In this document: positions 44,142 through 51,408 of the stretch, piece by piece
Layout of the letters: every line of letters starts with the position of its first letter
How positions within the stretch are numbered: position 1 is the first letter of the stretch
Source: Guptibacillus spartinae
GTDB taxonomy: Bacteria > Bacillota > Bacilli > Bacillales > Guptibacillaceae
NCBI RefSeq assembly: GCF_028610625.1
Contig: NZ_JAQQWU010000001.1
Span: 434,001 to 498,000, forward strand
Length of the DNA: 64,000 bases
Direction: 5' to 3'
Notes under the pieces: generated by a model
Seen by the model: only the letters and a program-made list of their open reading frames with translations
What the model was told of the DNA's origin: nothing
The model's database searches: none
Program-made: the position numbers and the translations under genes

Positions 44142-45029
44142 ATGGCAGATGGAAGAATTATTAAAGCGCTAAGCGGCTTTTATTACGTGCAGGATGAATT
44201 GAATAAAGAAATTTATCAGTGTAGAGGGAGAGGGAATTTTAGAAAGAGAAAGATTACCCCTCTTGTAGGCGATTATGTTGTGTATGAAGCCGAAAATAAA
44301 ACGGATGGCTATGTTCTTGAAATTAAAGAAAGAGAAAATGAGTTAGTACGTCCTCCAATAGCTAACGTCGATCAGGCATTTCTCGTTTTTTCAGCGACTC
44401 AACCGACGTTTAATACGCAACTTCTGGATAAATTTCTAGTTCATATTGAAGCAAGTGATATTCGACCGATCATCTGCATTTCAAAGATCGATCTTGTTTC
44501 AAATGTTGAAGAAAATGAAATCATGGCGTATGCGGATGATTACCGAGATGTAGGGTACGATGTGATTGTTTCATCTGCCCAGAGTCTTTCCGGAGTAGCA
44601 GAAATCGAACCTTATTTTCAAGAGAAAGTCACAGTGTTTGCTGGACAATCTGGTGTTGGAAAGTCGTCACTCTTAAATGCCATAAATCCTGATCTTGAGC
44701 TTGATACAAGTGATATTTCTACCCATCTTGGTCGAGGAAAGCACACGACGAGACATGTTGAGCTTATTCCTTTTGGGTCGGGGCTTGTTGCTGACACGCC
44801 TGGTTTTAGTTCACTTGATTTTAGAGGGATTGAAGCAGACGATCTATGGCTTTACTTTCCCGAGATACAAGAAAAAAGTAGTGCATGTAAGTTTCGAGCG
44901 TGTACACATCAATCAGAACCAGGCTGCGCGGTTAAAACTGCAGTAGAAAATGAAGAGATTAAGGCGTATCGCTACGACCATTATTCTTCTTTTTTTCAAG
45001 AAATAAAGGATACAAAACGGAGGTATTAA
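44142..45029 (+). CDS. rsgA: Small-subunit ribosome maturation GTPase RsgA
   Basis: Circularly permuted GTPase checking late 30S assembly. N-terminal OB fold (residues ~1-70, CRGRGNFRKRKITPLVGDYV), G4 motif SKIDL, G1 GQSGVGKSSLLNAI, G2 TTRHVEL, G3 ADTPGF and the zinc cluster CKFRACTHQSEPGC...H. Length is 295 residues. The ATG at 44142 is preceded by TAAGGAG; a longer in-frame opening from 44055 overlaps prkC and is not conserved. It lies 10 bases after prkC. Confidence 0.97.
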   Translation: MADGRIIKALSGFYYVQDELNKEIYQCRGRGNFRKRKITPLVGDYVVYEAENKTDGYVLEIKERENELVRPPIANVDQAFLVFSATQPTFNTQLLDKFLVHIEASDIRPIICISKIDLVSNVEENEIMAYADDYRDVGYDVIVSSAQSLSGVAEIEPYFQEKVTVFAGQSGVGKSSLLNAINPDLELDTSDISTHLGRGKHTTRHVELIPFGSGLVADTPGFSSLDFRGIEADDLWLYFPEIQEKSSACKFRACTHQSEPGCAVKTAVENEEIKAYRYDHYSSFFQEIKDTKRRY

Positions 45030-45030
45030 C

Positions 45031-45678
45031 ATGATAAAAATTGCCCCTTCTATTCTAGCATCAGATTTTGCTCGATTAGGTGAGGAAGTGAAAGATGTCG
45101 AAGCAGCTGGAGCTGACTATATTCACGTTGACGTTATGGACGGACATTTTGTTCCGAATATTACAATTGGTGCACCGATTGTACGCGCACTCCGTCCGGT
45201 CACGTCCCTGCCTTTAGATGTTCATCTTATGATTGAAAATCCCGATCAGTACATTGAAGAGTTTGCGGATGCTGGAGCAGATATTCTAACGGTCCACGCT
45301 GAAGCATGTCCACATCTTCACCGTACGATTCAGCTAATAAAAAGTAAAGGTGTGAAAGCGGGCGTTGTCCTTAATCCAGCTACACCTGTCGATGCGATCA
45401 AACATGTCATTGAGGATGTGGATCTTGTCCTTTTAATGACAGTAAATCCTGGCTTTGGAGGACAGGCATTTATTGAACGAGTGCTTTCTAAGATTTCCGA
45501 GACGAAACAGCTCGCCGATTCATTAGGCGTTACACCTGAAATTGAAGTAGATGGTGGCGTGAATGCTGAAACAGCTCGTGCGTGTATTGAAGCAGGCGCA
45601 ACTGTTCTCGTTGCAGGATCAGCTATTTATAATCAATCTGATCGGAAAGCAGCCATTGATCAGATTCGTCAATCGTAA
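45031..45678 (+). CDS. rpe: Ribulose-phosphate 3-epimerase
   Basis: TIM-barrel pentose phosphate epimerase. Metal and catalytic motifs: APSILASDFARLGEE, HVDVMDGHFVPNITIG, VHLMIENP, MTVNPGFGGQAFI and EVDGGVNAETA. Length is 215 residues. One base after rsgA with CGGAGGT as ribosome site; followed by a terminator. Confidence 0.97.
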   Translation: MIKIAPSILASDFARLGEEVKDVEAAGADYIHVDVMDGHFVPNITIGAPIVRALRPVTSLPLDVHLMIENPDQYIEEFADAGADILTVHAEACPHLHRTIQLIKSKGVKAGVVLNPATPVDAIKHVIEDVDLVLLMTVNPGFGGQAFIERVLSKISETKQLADSLGVTPEIEVDGGVNAETARACIEAGATVLVAGSAIYNQSDRKAAIDQIRQS

Positions 45679-45680
45679 AA

Positions 45681-45707
45681 CAGCGGGGCTTTTCCCGCTG
45701 CTTTTTT
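45681..45707 (+). terminator. Terminator after rpe
   Basis: CAGCGGG and CCCGCTG form a 7-bp stem with a six-base loop followed by CTTTTTT, two bases after the rpe stop codon. Confidence 0.9.
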
Positions 45708-45744
45708 AATAAGGGTTTACCCAGGTTTGGAGGAATTAGGATTC

Positions 45745-46296
45745 ATGAAGAAAGACAATCGACTTCTTTTGCTTGTAGAAATCGCTTTAATGGCTGCCGT
45801 TGGCGTGATACTAGATTTATTGTCCATTAGACTATGGCCAAATGGCGGCTCCGTATCGCTTGCGATGGTGCCCATCTTTCTAATCGCTTATCGAAGGGGA
45901 TTAGGTGCAGGATTAACGACAGGACTTTTAGTTGGTATTTTGCAACCTCTAATTGTTCCGCCATTTTATGTTCACCCGATTCAATTTTTACTAGATTACC
46001 CGATCGCCTTCATGGTAGTAGGGATGGCAGGGATTTTTAGCGTGCGAGTGGAGGCACCGAAACGAAAGCGCCTGACAATGATCGTTCTTGGTTGCTTAAC
46101 GGGGTCATTACTACGATTGGTCAGTCATTTTATATCTGGTGTCATCTGGTTCGGCGATATGGCGCCAGAAGGAACGCCAGTGGCTTTGTATTCATTCCTT
46201 TACAACGCGTCTTATTTACTACCCACAGCTGTCGTGTCCATCATCGTGCTTGCTTTGCTCTCTCATCAAGCGCCAAAACTGGTGCATAAAGGATGA
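45745..46296 (+). CDS. thiT: Thiamine transporter ThiT (ECF substrate-binding subunit)
   Basis: S-component of an energy-coupling factor transporter that captures thiamine. 183 residues with about six hydrophobic segments; ThiT-type motifs LSIRLWPNGGSVSLAMVPIF (the L1 loop with Trp), YVHPIQFLLDYPIAF and RLVSHFISGVIWFG. The ATG at 45745 lies about 10 bases after GGAGG. It overlaps thiN by 4 bases (ATGA), so thiamine uptake and pyrophosphorylation are coupled. In B. subtilis thiT is elsewhere under a TPP riboswitch; the 66-base gap here is too short for one. Confidence 0.92.
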   Translation: MKKDNRLLLLVEIALMAAVGVILDLLSIRLWPNGGSVSLAMVPIFLIAYRRGLGAGLTTGLLVGILQPLIVPPFYVHPIQFLLDYPIAFMVVGMAGIFSVRVEAPKRKRLTMIVLGCLTGSLLRLVSHFISGVIWFGDMAPEGTPVALYSFLYNASYLLPTAVVSIIVLALLSHQAPKLVHKG

Positions 46297-46952
46297 AGTC
46301 TAAGCACATTTATATCGTAGCAGGAGGACCGGAAGAAGACCTCCCTGCGCATCTTCTTAATGAAAAAGACGTTAGGTGGATTGGTGTGGATCGCGGTGTC
46401 TATACTCTTTTGAAAAATGGCGTCATTCCTGAACATGGATTTGGGGATTTTGATTCCGTAAGCTTAGAAGAACGTCAATGGATGGAAACGCATGATTTAT
46501 CTTTTACAGTCTATCCATCTGAAAAAGACCACACAGATCTTGAAATAGCACTCGATTGGGCGATCGATGAAAAACCAGAGACGATTACAATGTTTGGCGT
46601 CACAGGCGGGAGACTTGATCATAGCTGGATGAACGTTCAAATGCTGATCAAGGGCGTGAAAGCAAATGTACAACTAACGATAGAAGATAAATTAAATCGG
46701 TTAGAAATGAAAAAACCAGGCACTTACTCCGCTCATAAGGATCACCGTTTTCCTTATATGTCTTTCCTTTCATTTACTCCGGAAGTAACGGGTTTAACGT
46801 TAATTGGTTACCGTTATCCACTCGAAGAAAGGCACATTTCATGGGGATCAAGTCTTTGTATTAGCAATGAACTGACTGAGGAAATTGGGTCTTATTCATT
46901 TAATAGCGGCATACTATTGGTGGTAAGAAGTTCGGACGCCGAGCAGGTTTAG
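46293..46952 (+). CDS. thiN: Thiamine pyrophosphokinase
   Basis: Converts thiamine to thiamine pyrophosphate. Family motifs: VAGGPEEDLP near the N-terminus, GVDRGVYTLLKNGVIPEHGFGD with the FDS motif, EKDHTDLEIALDWA near residue 73 (magnesium ligands) and GVTGGRLDHSWMN. Length is 219 residues. Start overlaps the thiT stop. No terminator is evident in the 98 bases before spoVM. Confidence 0.94.
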   Translation: MKSKHIYIVAGGPEEDLPAHLLNEKDVRWIGVDRGVYTLLKNGVIPEHGFGDFDSVSLEERQWMETHDLSFTVYPSEKDHTDLEIALDWAIDEKPETITMFGVTGGRLDHSWMNVQMLIKGVKANVQLTIEDKLNRLEMKKPGTYSAHKDHRFPYMSFLSFTPEVTGLTLIGYRYPLEERHISWGSSLCISNELTEEIGSYSFNSGILLVVRSSDAEQV

Positions 46953-47050
46953 GTACTATTTTAATTTCGGCGAATATAATAGTAATGCATCTTATATTCT
47001 CATATTGTTCATCCTGGGGTCCATCTTTGACTTTCTGAGGAGGGGGAAAT

Positions 47051-47134
47051 ATGAAGTTTTATACGATTAAATTGCCAAAATTTCTCGGTGGTTTTGTGAG
47101 AGCGGTGCTCGGGTCTTTCAAAAAAAATGAATAG
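47051..47134 (+). CDS. spoVM: Stage V sporulation protein M (SpoVM)
   Basis: A 27-residue amphipathic peptide that recognises the convex forespore membrane and anchors the coat base protein SpoIVA. The sequence runs MKFYTIKLPKFLGGFVRAVL then GSFKKNE. It keeps the helix-breaking Pro9 and nearly every residue of the 26-residue B. subtilis peptide, with a one-residue longer tail ending in Asn-Glu. Very strong GAGGAGGGGG ribosome site. It lies between thiN and rpmB, as in related bacilli; too small for most gene finders. Confidence 0.95.
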   Translation: MKFYTIKLPKFLGGFVRAVLGSFKKNE

Positions 47135-47142
47135 CAGGCATG

Positions 47143-47170
47143 AAAAAAGCACCCAATTGGGTGCTTTTTT
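47143..47170. terminator. Bidirectional terminator between spoVM and rpmB
   Basis: A perfect 28-base palindrome (A6-GCACCC, AATT loop, GGGTGC-T6). It stops transcription from spoVM on the plus strand and from rpmB on the minus strand. Confidence 0.95.
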
Positions 47171-47178
47171 TACGTTTA

Positions 47179-47364
47179 CTATGCGCGTTCGATTTTGCCT
47201 GATTTAAGAGCACGAGCAGATACATAAACTTTCTTAGGTTTACCATCTACCATGATGCGTACCTTTTGAAGGTTAGCACCAAATTTACGTTTTGTTGTAT
47301 TCAACGCGTGAGAACGCTTGTTACCAAACGAAGTCTTGCGTCCAGTGATTGCACATTTAGCCAT
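47179..47364 (-). CDS. rpmB: 50S ribosomal protein L28
   Basis: A 61-residue L28: [33 protein letters not shown] and [14 protein letters not shown]. Only one N-terminal Cys is seen and no second CXXC pair, so it looks like a zinc-free form. TAAGGAGG precedes the ATG on the minus strand. It is transcribed opposite to its neighbours, as in B. subtilis. Confidence 0.97.
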   Translation of the reverse strand: MAKCAITGRKTSFGNKRSHALNTTKRKFGANLQKVRIMVDGKPKKVYVSARALKSGKIERA

Positions 47365-47422
47365 TGTTTCTACCTCCTTACTGTCCTACATTGCACAAAA
47401 AGTGCAGGATAAATCCTCCACT

Positions 47423-47451
47423 ATAGTATCATGTAGGTTTGGTGAATGCAA
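47423..47451 (-). promoter_or_regulatory. Putative rpmB promoter
   Basis: On the minus strand TTGCAT (complement of 47446-47451) and TACTAT (complement of 47423-47428) are exactly 17 bases apart, 60 bases upstream of the rpmB start. A small TGCAC/GTGCA hairpin with a T5 loop lies in the leader at about 47391-47405. The rest of the 295-base rpmB-yloU gap is AT-rich, without a clear gene. Confidence 0.6.
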
Positions 47452-47659
47452 GATGTTTAACACGTCTTATCAAGAAAAAAACTTAACAGTAAAAGCTTAT
47501 CACAATACAGGTTTTTCATGATGAACTTTTATTATACGTGATATTGTAGTAAAATAACGTTAGCTCTGCAAAGGATTTATTTTACTTTATAATTTTATGA
47601 ACACAATCTTTATTGAGGATAGAGTGGTCAATTCTTAAATCGCTAAGGGAGGAAATATA

Positions 47660-48022
47660 ATGGCAATTGAAATGAAAACCCAATACGGACAAATCGATAT
47701 TTCGACGGAAGTAGTCGCTGCAATTGCAGGTGGCGCAGCAATTGATTGTTATGGTATCGTTGGAATGGCTTCGCAAAAGCAATTAAAAGACGGCATTACT
47801 GAGCTGTTGGGGAAAGATAACTTTAGTAGAGGAATTGTCGTTCGCAAAGATGAAGATGAGCTTAACATTGATATGTATATTATTGTCAGCTACGGCACGA
47901 AAATTTCGGAAGTAGCTCACAATGTCCAAACGAAAGTAAAATACCAGCTTGATCAAATGCTCGGGCTGTCAGTTGATTCAGTAAACATCTACGTCCAAGG
48001 GGTTAGAGTAACAAACCCTTAA
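47660..48022 (+). CDS. yloU: Asp23/Gls24 family protein YloU
   Basis: A 120-residue Asp23-domain envelope-stress-type protein. Segments YGQIDISTEVVAAIAGGAAIDCYGIVG and GIVVRKDEDELNIDMYIIVSYG are the family core, and VNIYVQGVRV closes it. Precise role unknown; it precedes fakA, as in most bacilli. GGGAGGA ribosome site. Confidence 0.93.
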   Translation: MAIEMKTQYGQIDISTEVVAAIAGGAAIDCYGIVGMASQKQLKDGITELLGKDNFSRGIVVRKDEDELNIDMYIIVSYGTKISEVAHNVQTKVKYQLDQMLGLSVDSVNIYVQGVRVTNP

Positions 48023-48044
48023 GTGGAGTTAGGAGGAAAAGTCT

Positions 48045-49721
48045 GTGACGATTCAAAAGATTGATGGGAAGCGTTTTGCGCAAATGGTCCTTGAAGGGGC
48101 GAATAACCTTTCGAAAAATGCCAAAATGGTCGATGCGCTGAATGTTTTCCCTGTGCCAGATGGAGATACTGGTACGAATATGAACTTAACGATTACATCA
48201 GGAGCTAGTGAAGTAAAATCAAGCAGCTCAGATAAAGTAGGAGATGTGGCCTCTCTTTTTGCAAGAGGCTTATTAATGGGGGCACGTGGTAATTCTGGCG
48301 TGATTCTTTCTCAGTTATTTCGCGGGTTTTCTAAAGCAATTGAAGGAAAGTCTGAGATTACAAGCATAGAATTAGCTGCTGCACTTGAAAATGGAGTGGA
48401 TTCTGCCTATAAAGCGGTTATGAAGCCGGTTGAAGGCACAATTCTTACTGTTGCTAAGGATGCGGCTCGTAAAGCAGTAAAGTCTGCCAAGAAAATACCT
48501 GATGTCGTGGAGCTCATGCAGGTTGTAGTGAAAGAAGGAAAAGAATCTTTAAACCGCACACCTGATCTACTTCCCGTATTAAAAGAAGTTGGCGTTGTCG
48601 ATTCTGGCGGTCAAGGCCTATTGCTTATCTATGAAGGATTCCTTGCCGTTTTAGAAGGAAAAGAAACGCCTGATTCTTCCGTTGATGAAGAAAAGATGGA
48701 CGAGCTCGTGCGTGCTGAGCACCACAAAAGTGCTCAGGGGCATATGAAAACAGAGGATATCGAATTCGGATACTGTACGGAGTTCATGGTTCAATTCGAA
48801 GAAGATAAGCTGGCAAAATCGCCATATGATGAAGAGGCATTTCGAAATGAACTTGATAAGCACGGCGACTCCTTGTTAGTTGTTTCTGATGATGATCTCG
48901 TGAAAGTACATATGCATACAGAGTATCCAGGGAATATTATGACGTATGCACAAAATTACGGGAGCTTAATCAAGATTAAGATCGAGAACATGCGTGAGCA
49001 GCACTCAACGATCGTCAATGAAGAGCGTCCAAAGCCACAGCAGACAGCAAAACCTGCTGAACGTAAGAAATACGGAATTATTACAGTTTCAATGGGCGAA
49101 GGAATTGCTGCGCTTTTTGAAAGTCTTGGTGCTAATTTTGTGATTCCAGGCGGACAGACAATGAATCCAAGTACAGAAGATATCATTAAAGCAATTGAAG
49201 AAGTATACGCTGAGAACATTATCATCTTGCCAAATAATAGCAATATTGTGATGACGGCACAGCAGGCTGCTACTGTTGTAGATGAAAATGTGATAGTCAT
49301 TCCTTCTAAAACGGTTCCACAAGGGATTTCGAGTCTCCTTGGGTTTAACCCTTCTGTAGATGCTGAGGCGAACGAAAGTGCAATGAAAGAAAGCCTTTCA
49401 GCCGTTAAATCTGGTCAAGTCACGTTTGCAGTGCGCGACACTAAGATAGACGGGATTGATATTGCAAAAGACGATTTTATGGGGATTGCTGATGGTAAAA
49501 TCGTTGTTTCCGAAAAAGATCGTTTGGAAGTAGCGAAATCCCTTTTATCCACGATGATTTCAGAAGACGATGAAATTGTAACGGTTATTTACGGGGAAGA
49601 CGCTGAGCAAGAAGAAGCAGAAAATCTTGTAGCCTATCTTGAAGAACAGTTCGAAGATGTTGAAGTGGAACTTCATGAAGGCAAACAACCGATATATGCG
49701 TATATTATGGCCGTAGAGTAA
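48045..49721 (+). CDS. fakA: Fatty acid kinase subunit FakA (YloV, DAK domain)
   Basis: ATP-binding kinase that works with a FakB fatty-acid carrier to make acyl phosphate for PlsX/PlsY, joining exogenous fatty acids to phospholipid synthesis. N-terminal DhaL-type domain (residues ~1-200) with ALNVFPVPDGDTGTNMNLT and GARGNSGVILSQLFRGF; central and C-terminal DegV-like domain with the IIILPNNSNIVMTAQQAA block. Length is 558 residues. GTG start with TAGGAGG. No fakB gene is in this window. Confidence 0.94.
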   Translation: MTIQKIDGKRFAQMVLEGANNLSKNAKMVDALNVFPVPDGDTGTNMNLTITSGASEVKSSSSDKVGDVASLFARGLLMGARGNSGVILSQLFRGFSKAIEGKSEITSIELAAALENGVDSAYKAVMKPVEGTILTVAKDAARKAVKSAKKIPDVVELMQVVVKEGKESLNRTPDLLPVLKEVGVVDSGGQGLLLIYEGFLAVLEGKETPDSSVDEEKMDELVRAEHHKSAQGHMKTEDIEFGYCTEFMVQFEEDKLAKSPYDEEAFRNELDKHGDSLLVVSDDDLVKVHMHTEYPGNIMTYAQNYGSLIKIKIENMREQHSTIVNEERPKPQQTAKPAERKKYGIITVSMGEGIAALFESLGANFVIPGGQTMNPSTEDIIKAIEEVYAENIIILPNNSNIVMTAQQAATVVDENVIVIPSKTVPQGISSLLGFNPSVDAEANESAMKESLSAVKSGQVTFAVRDTKIDGIDIAKDDFMGIADGKIVVSEKDRLEVAKSLLSTMISEDDEIVTVIYGEDAEQEEAENLVAYLEEQFEDVEVELHEGKQPIYAYIMAVE

Positions 49722-49739
49722 AATTGATAAAATAGTTGC

Positions 49740-49778
49740 GGAAAAAGAAACGTGGCATTAGCCAGGTTTTCTTTTTCT
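49740..49778 (+). terminator. Terminator after fakA
   Basis: GAAAAAGAAA...GGC (49741-49756) pairs with GCC...TTTTCTTTTTC (49761-49777), with one internal mismatch and a four-base loop. The 3' arm is itself T-rich. Confidence 0.7.
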
Positions 49779-49827
49779 GTATAGAACTCCTTTTGTTAAA
49801 TAAAGCAAGCAGAGAGGTGGCAACAAC

Positions 49828-50490
49828 GTGAAGTTTCGCAGTGTATTTGATATTATTGGTCCTGTGATGATTGGTCCATCAAGCTCCCATACCGCTGGAG
49901 CCGCAAGAATTGGTCGTGTGGCAAGACACCTTTTTGGTCGTGAGCCTAAAGCGATCACAGTTTCACTATACGGATCCTTCGCAAGAACCTATAAAGGCCA
50001 TGGTACAGACGTAGCACTGATCGGTGGAGTGCTCGATTTTGATACTTATGATGAGAGAATCGTGAATGCGCTTACAATCGCGAAAGAAAAGAAAATCAAA
50101 GTTCGTTTTACAGAGGAAGATGCCGTTACCGATCATCCGAATACGGCCCGTATTCATCTCTCTGATGAAAAGGGGGAACTTGAGCTTGTTGGCATTTCCA
50201 TCGGTGGAGGTAAAATAGAGGTCATTGAGCTAAACGGATTTGCGTTAGGTCTATCTGGGAATAGTCCAGCTATACTTGTTGTTCACAATGACCGTTTTGG
50301 AGCCATTGCAGGCGTATCAAATACGTTGGCTAAGCATGAGATAAATATTGGTCATATGAATGTTTCTCGTAAAGAAAAAGGGAAAGAAGCTCTAATGACG
50401 ATTGAAGTTGATCAGAACATTCCACAAGTCGTGTTAGATGAAGTAGAGTCATTACCGAATATTATTCAAGTCGCAAAAATTAGCGATTAA
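49828..50490 (+). CDS. sdaAB: L-serine dehydratase, beta subunit
   Basis: Iron-sulfur L-serine deaminase subunit. N-terminal domain has SVFDIIGPVMIGPSSSHTAG with AARIGRVARHLFG; the C-terminal ACT domain (about residues 145-215) begins LVVHNDRFGAIAGVSNTLAK. Length is 220 residues. GTG start with AGAGAGGTGG upstream. Works with SdaAA encoded next. Confidence 0.96.
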   Translation: MKFRSVFDIIGPVMIGPSSSHTAGAARIGRVARHLFGREPKAITVSLYGSFARTYKGHGTDVALIGGVLDFDTYDERIVNALTIAKEKKIKVRFTEEDAVTDHPNTARIHLSDEKGELELVGISIGGGKIEVIELNGFALGLSGNSPAILVVHNDRFGAIAGVSNTLAKHEINIGHMNVSRKEKGKEALMTIEVDQNIPQVVLDEVESLPNIIQVAKISD

Positions 50491-50510
50491 GGTATAGAGG
50501 AGGAATGGGT

Positions 50511-51398
50511 ATGTTTCGTAACGTAGCAGAATTAGTAGAACTAGCACAATCGAAAAATAAGCCAATTTCAGAAATTATGATTGAACAGGAAATGGATTTC
50601 AGAGGCAATACACGTGAAGAAGTATACAATCAAATGAAGAACAACCTTGTTGTCATGGAGCAGGCAGTTGAACGTGGCATTACGGAAGACGTTCGCTCTC
50701 ACTCGGGATTAACAGGAGGAGATGCTGTCCTTCTTCAAGACTATATGAAATCTGGAAATTCTTTGTCCGGTCACACGATGCTTGATGCAGTGAGTAAAGC
50801 GATTGCAACAAACGAAGTGAACGCAGCGATGGGAACAATCTGCGCGACCCCAACAGCAGGATCAGCAGGAGTTGTACCTGGTACGCTATTTGCGATACGT
50901 GAGAAAGTAAATCCTACGGAAGAGCAAATGGTAAGATACCTCTTTACTTCTGGTGCATTTGGATTTGTTGTAGCGAATAATGCTTCGATTTCTGGTGCTG
51001 CTGGAGGCTGTCAGGCTGAAGTCGGTTCGGCCACAGGCATGGCAGCAGCAGCGATTGTAGAGTTAATGGGTGGGACTCCTGAACAGTCTTCTCATGCATT
51101 TGCGATTGCGCTTAAAAACATGCTTGGTCTCGTTTGTGATCCTGTAGCAGGTCTTGTAGAAGTGCCGTGTGTTAAGCGTAATGCAATGGGAGCCTCTAAT
51201 GCATTAGTTGCAGCAGATATGTCTTTAGCTGGTATTACAAGTCGCATTCCCTGTGATGAAGTCATCGATGCGATGTATAAAATTGGCCAAACCATGCCAT
51301 CTGCTCTTCGAGAAACAGCGCAAGGGGGGCTTGCAGCAACCCCAACAGGTCGTGAGCTCGAAGCGAAGATTTTTGGAGTATCTCTTGATAGGAAATGA
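50511..51398 (+). CDS. sdaAA: L-serine dehydratase, alpha subunit
   Basis: Catalytic subunit with an oxygen-sensitive [4Fe-4S] cluster; converts serine to pyruvate and ammonia. Conserved Cys-containing blocks: AAMGTICATPTAGSAGVVPG, GAAGGCQAEVGSA, LGLVCDPVAGLVEVPCVKRN and RIPCDEVID. Length is 295 residues. The ATG at 50511 (MFRNVAELV) is 7 bases after GAGGAGG, while the ATG at 50505 is only 1 base from it. Confidence 0.96.
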   Translation: MFRNVAELVELAQSKNKPISEIMIEQEMDFRGNTREEVYNQMKNNLVVMEQAVERGITEDVRSHSGLTGGDAVLLQDYMKSGNSLSGHTMLDAVSKAIATNEVNAAMGTICATPTAGSAGVVPGTLFAIREKVNPTEEQMVRYLFTSGAFGFVVANNASISGAAGGCQAEVGSATGMAAAAIVELMGGTPEQSSHAFAIALKNMLGLVCDPVAGLVEVPCVKRNAMGASNALVAADMSLAGITSRIPCDEVIDAMYKIGQTMPSALRETAQGGLAATPTGRELEAKIFGVSLDRK

Positions 51399-51408
51399 GT
51401 GAGAAGGA

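Noticed and set aside
45679-45744. Possible TPP riboswitch upstream of thiT
   Set aside because: The gap is only 66 bases, mostly a terminator, and lacks the conserved thi-box core.
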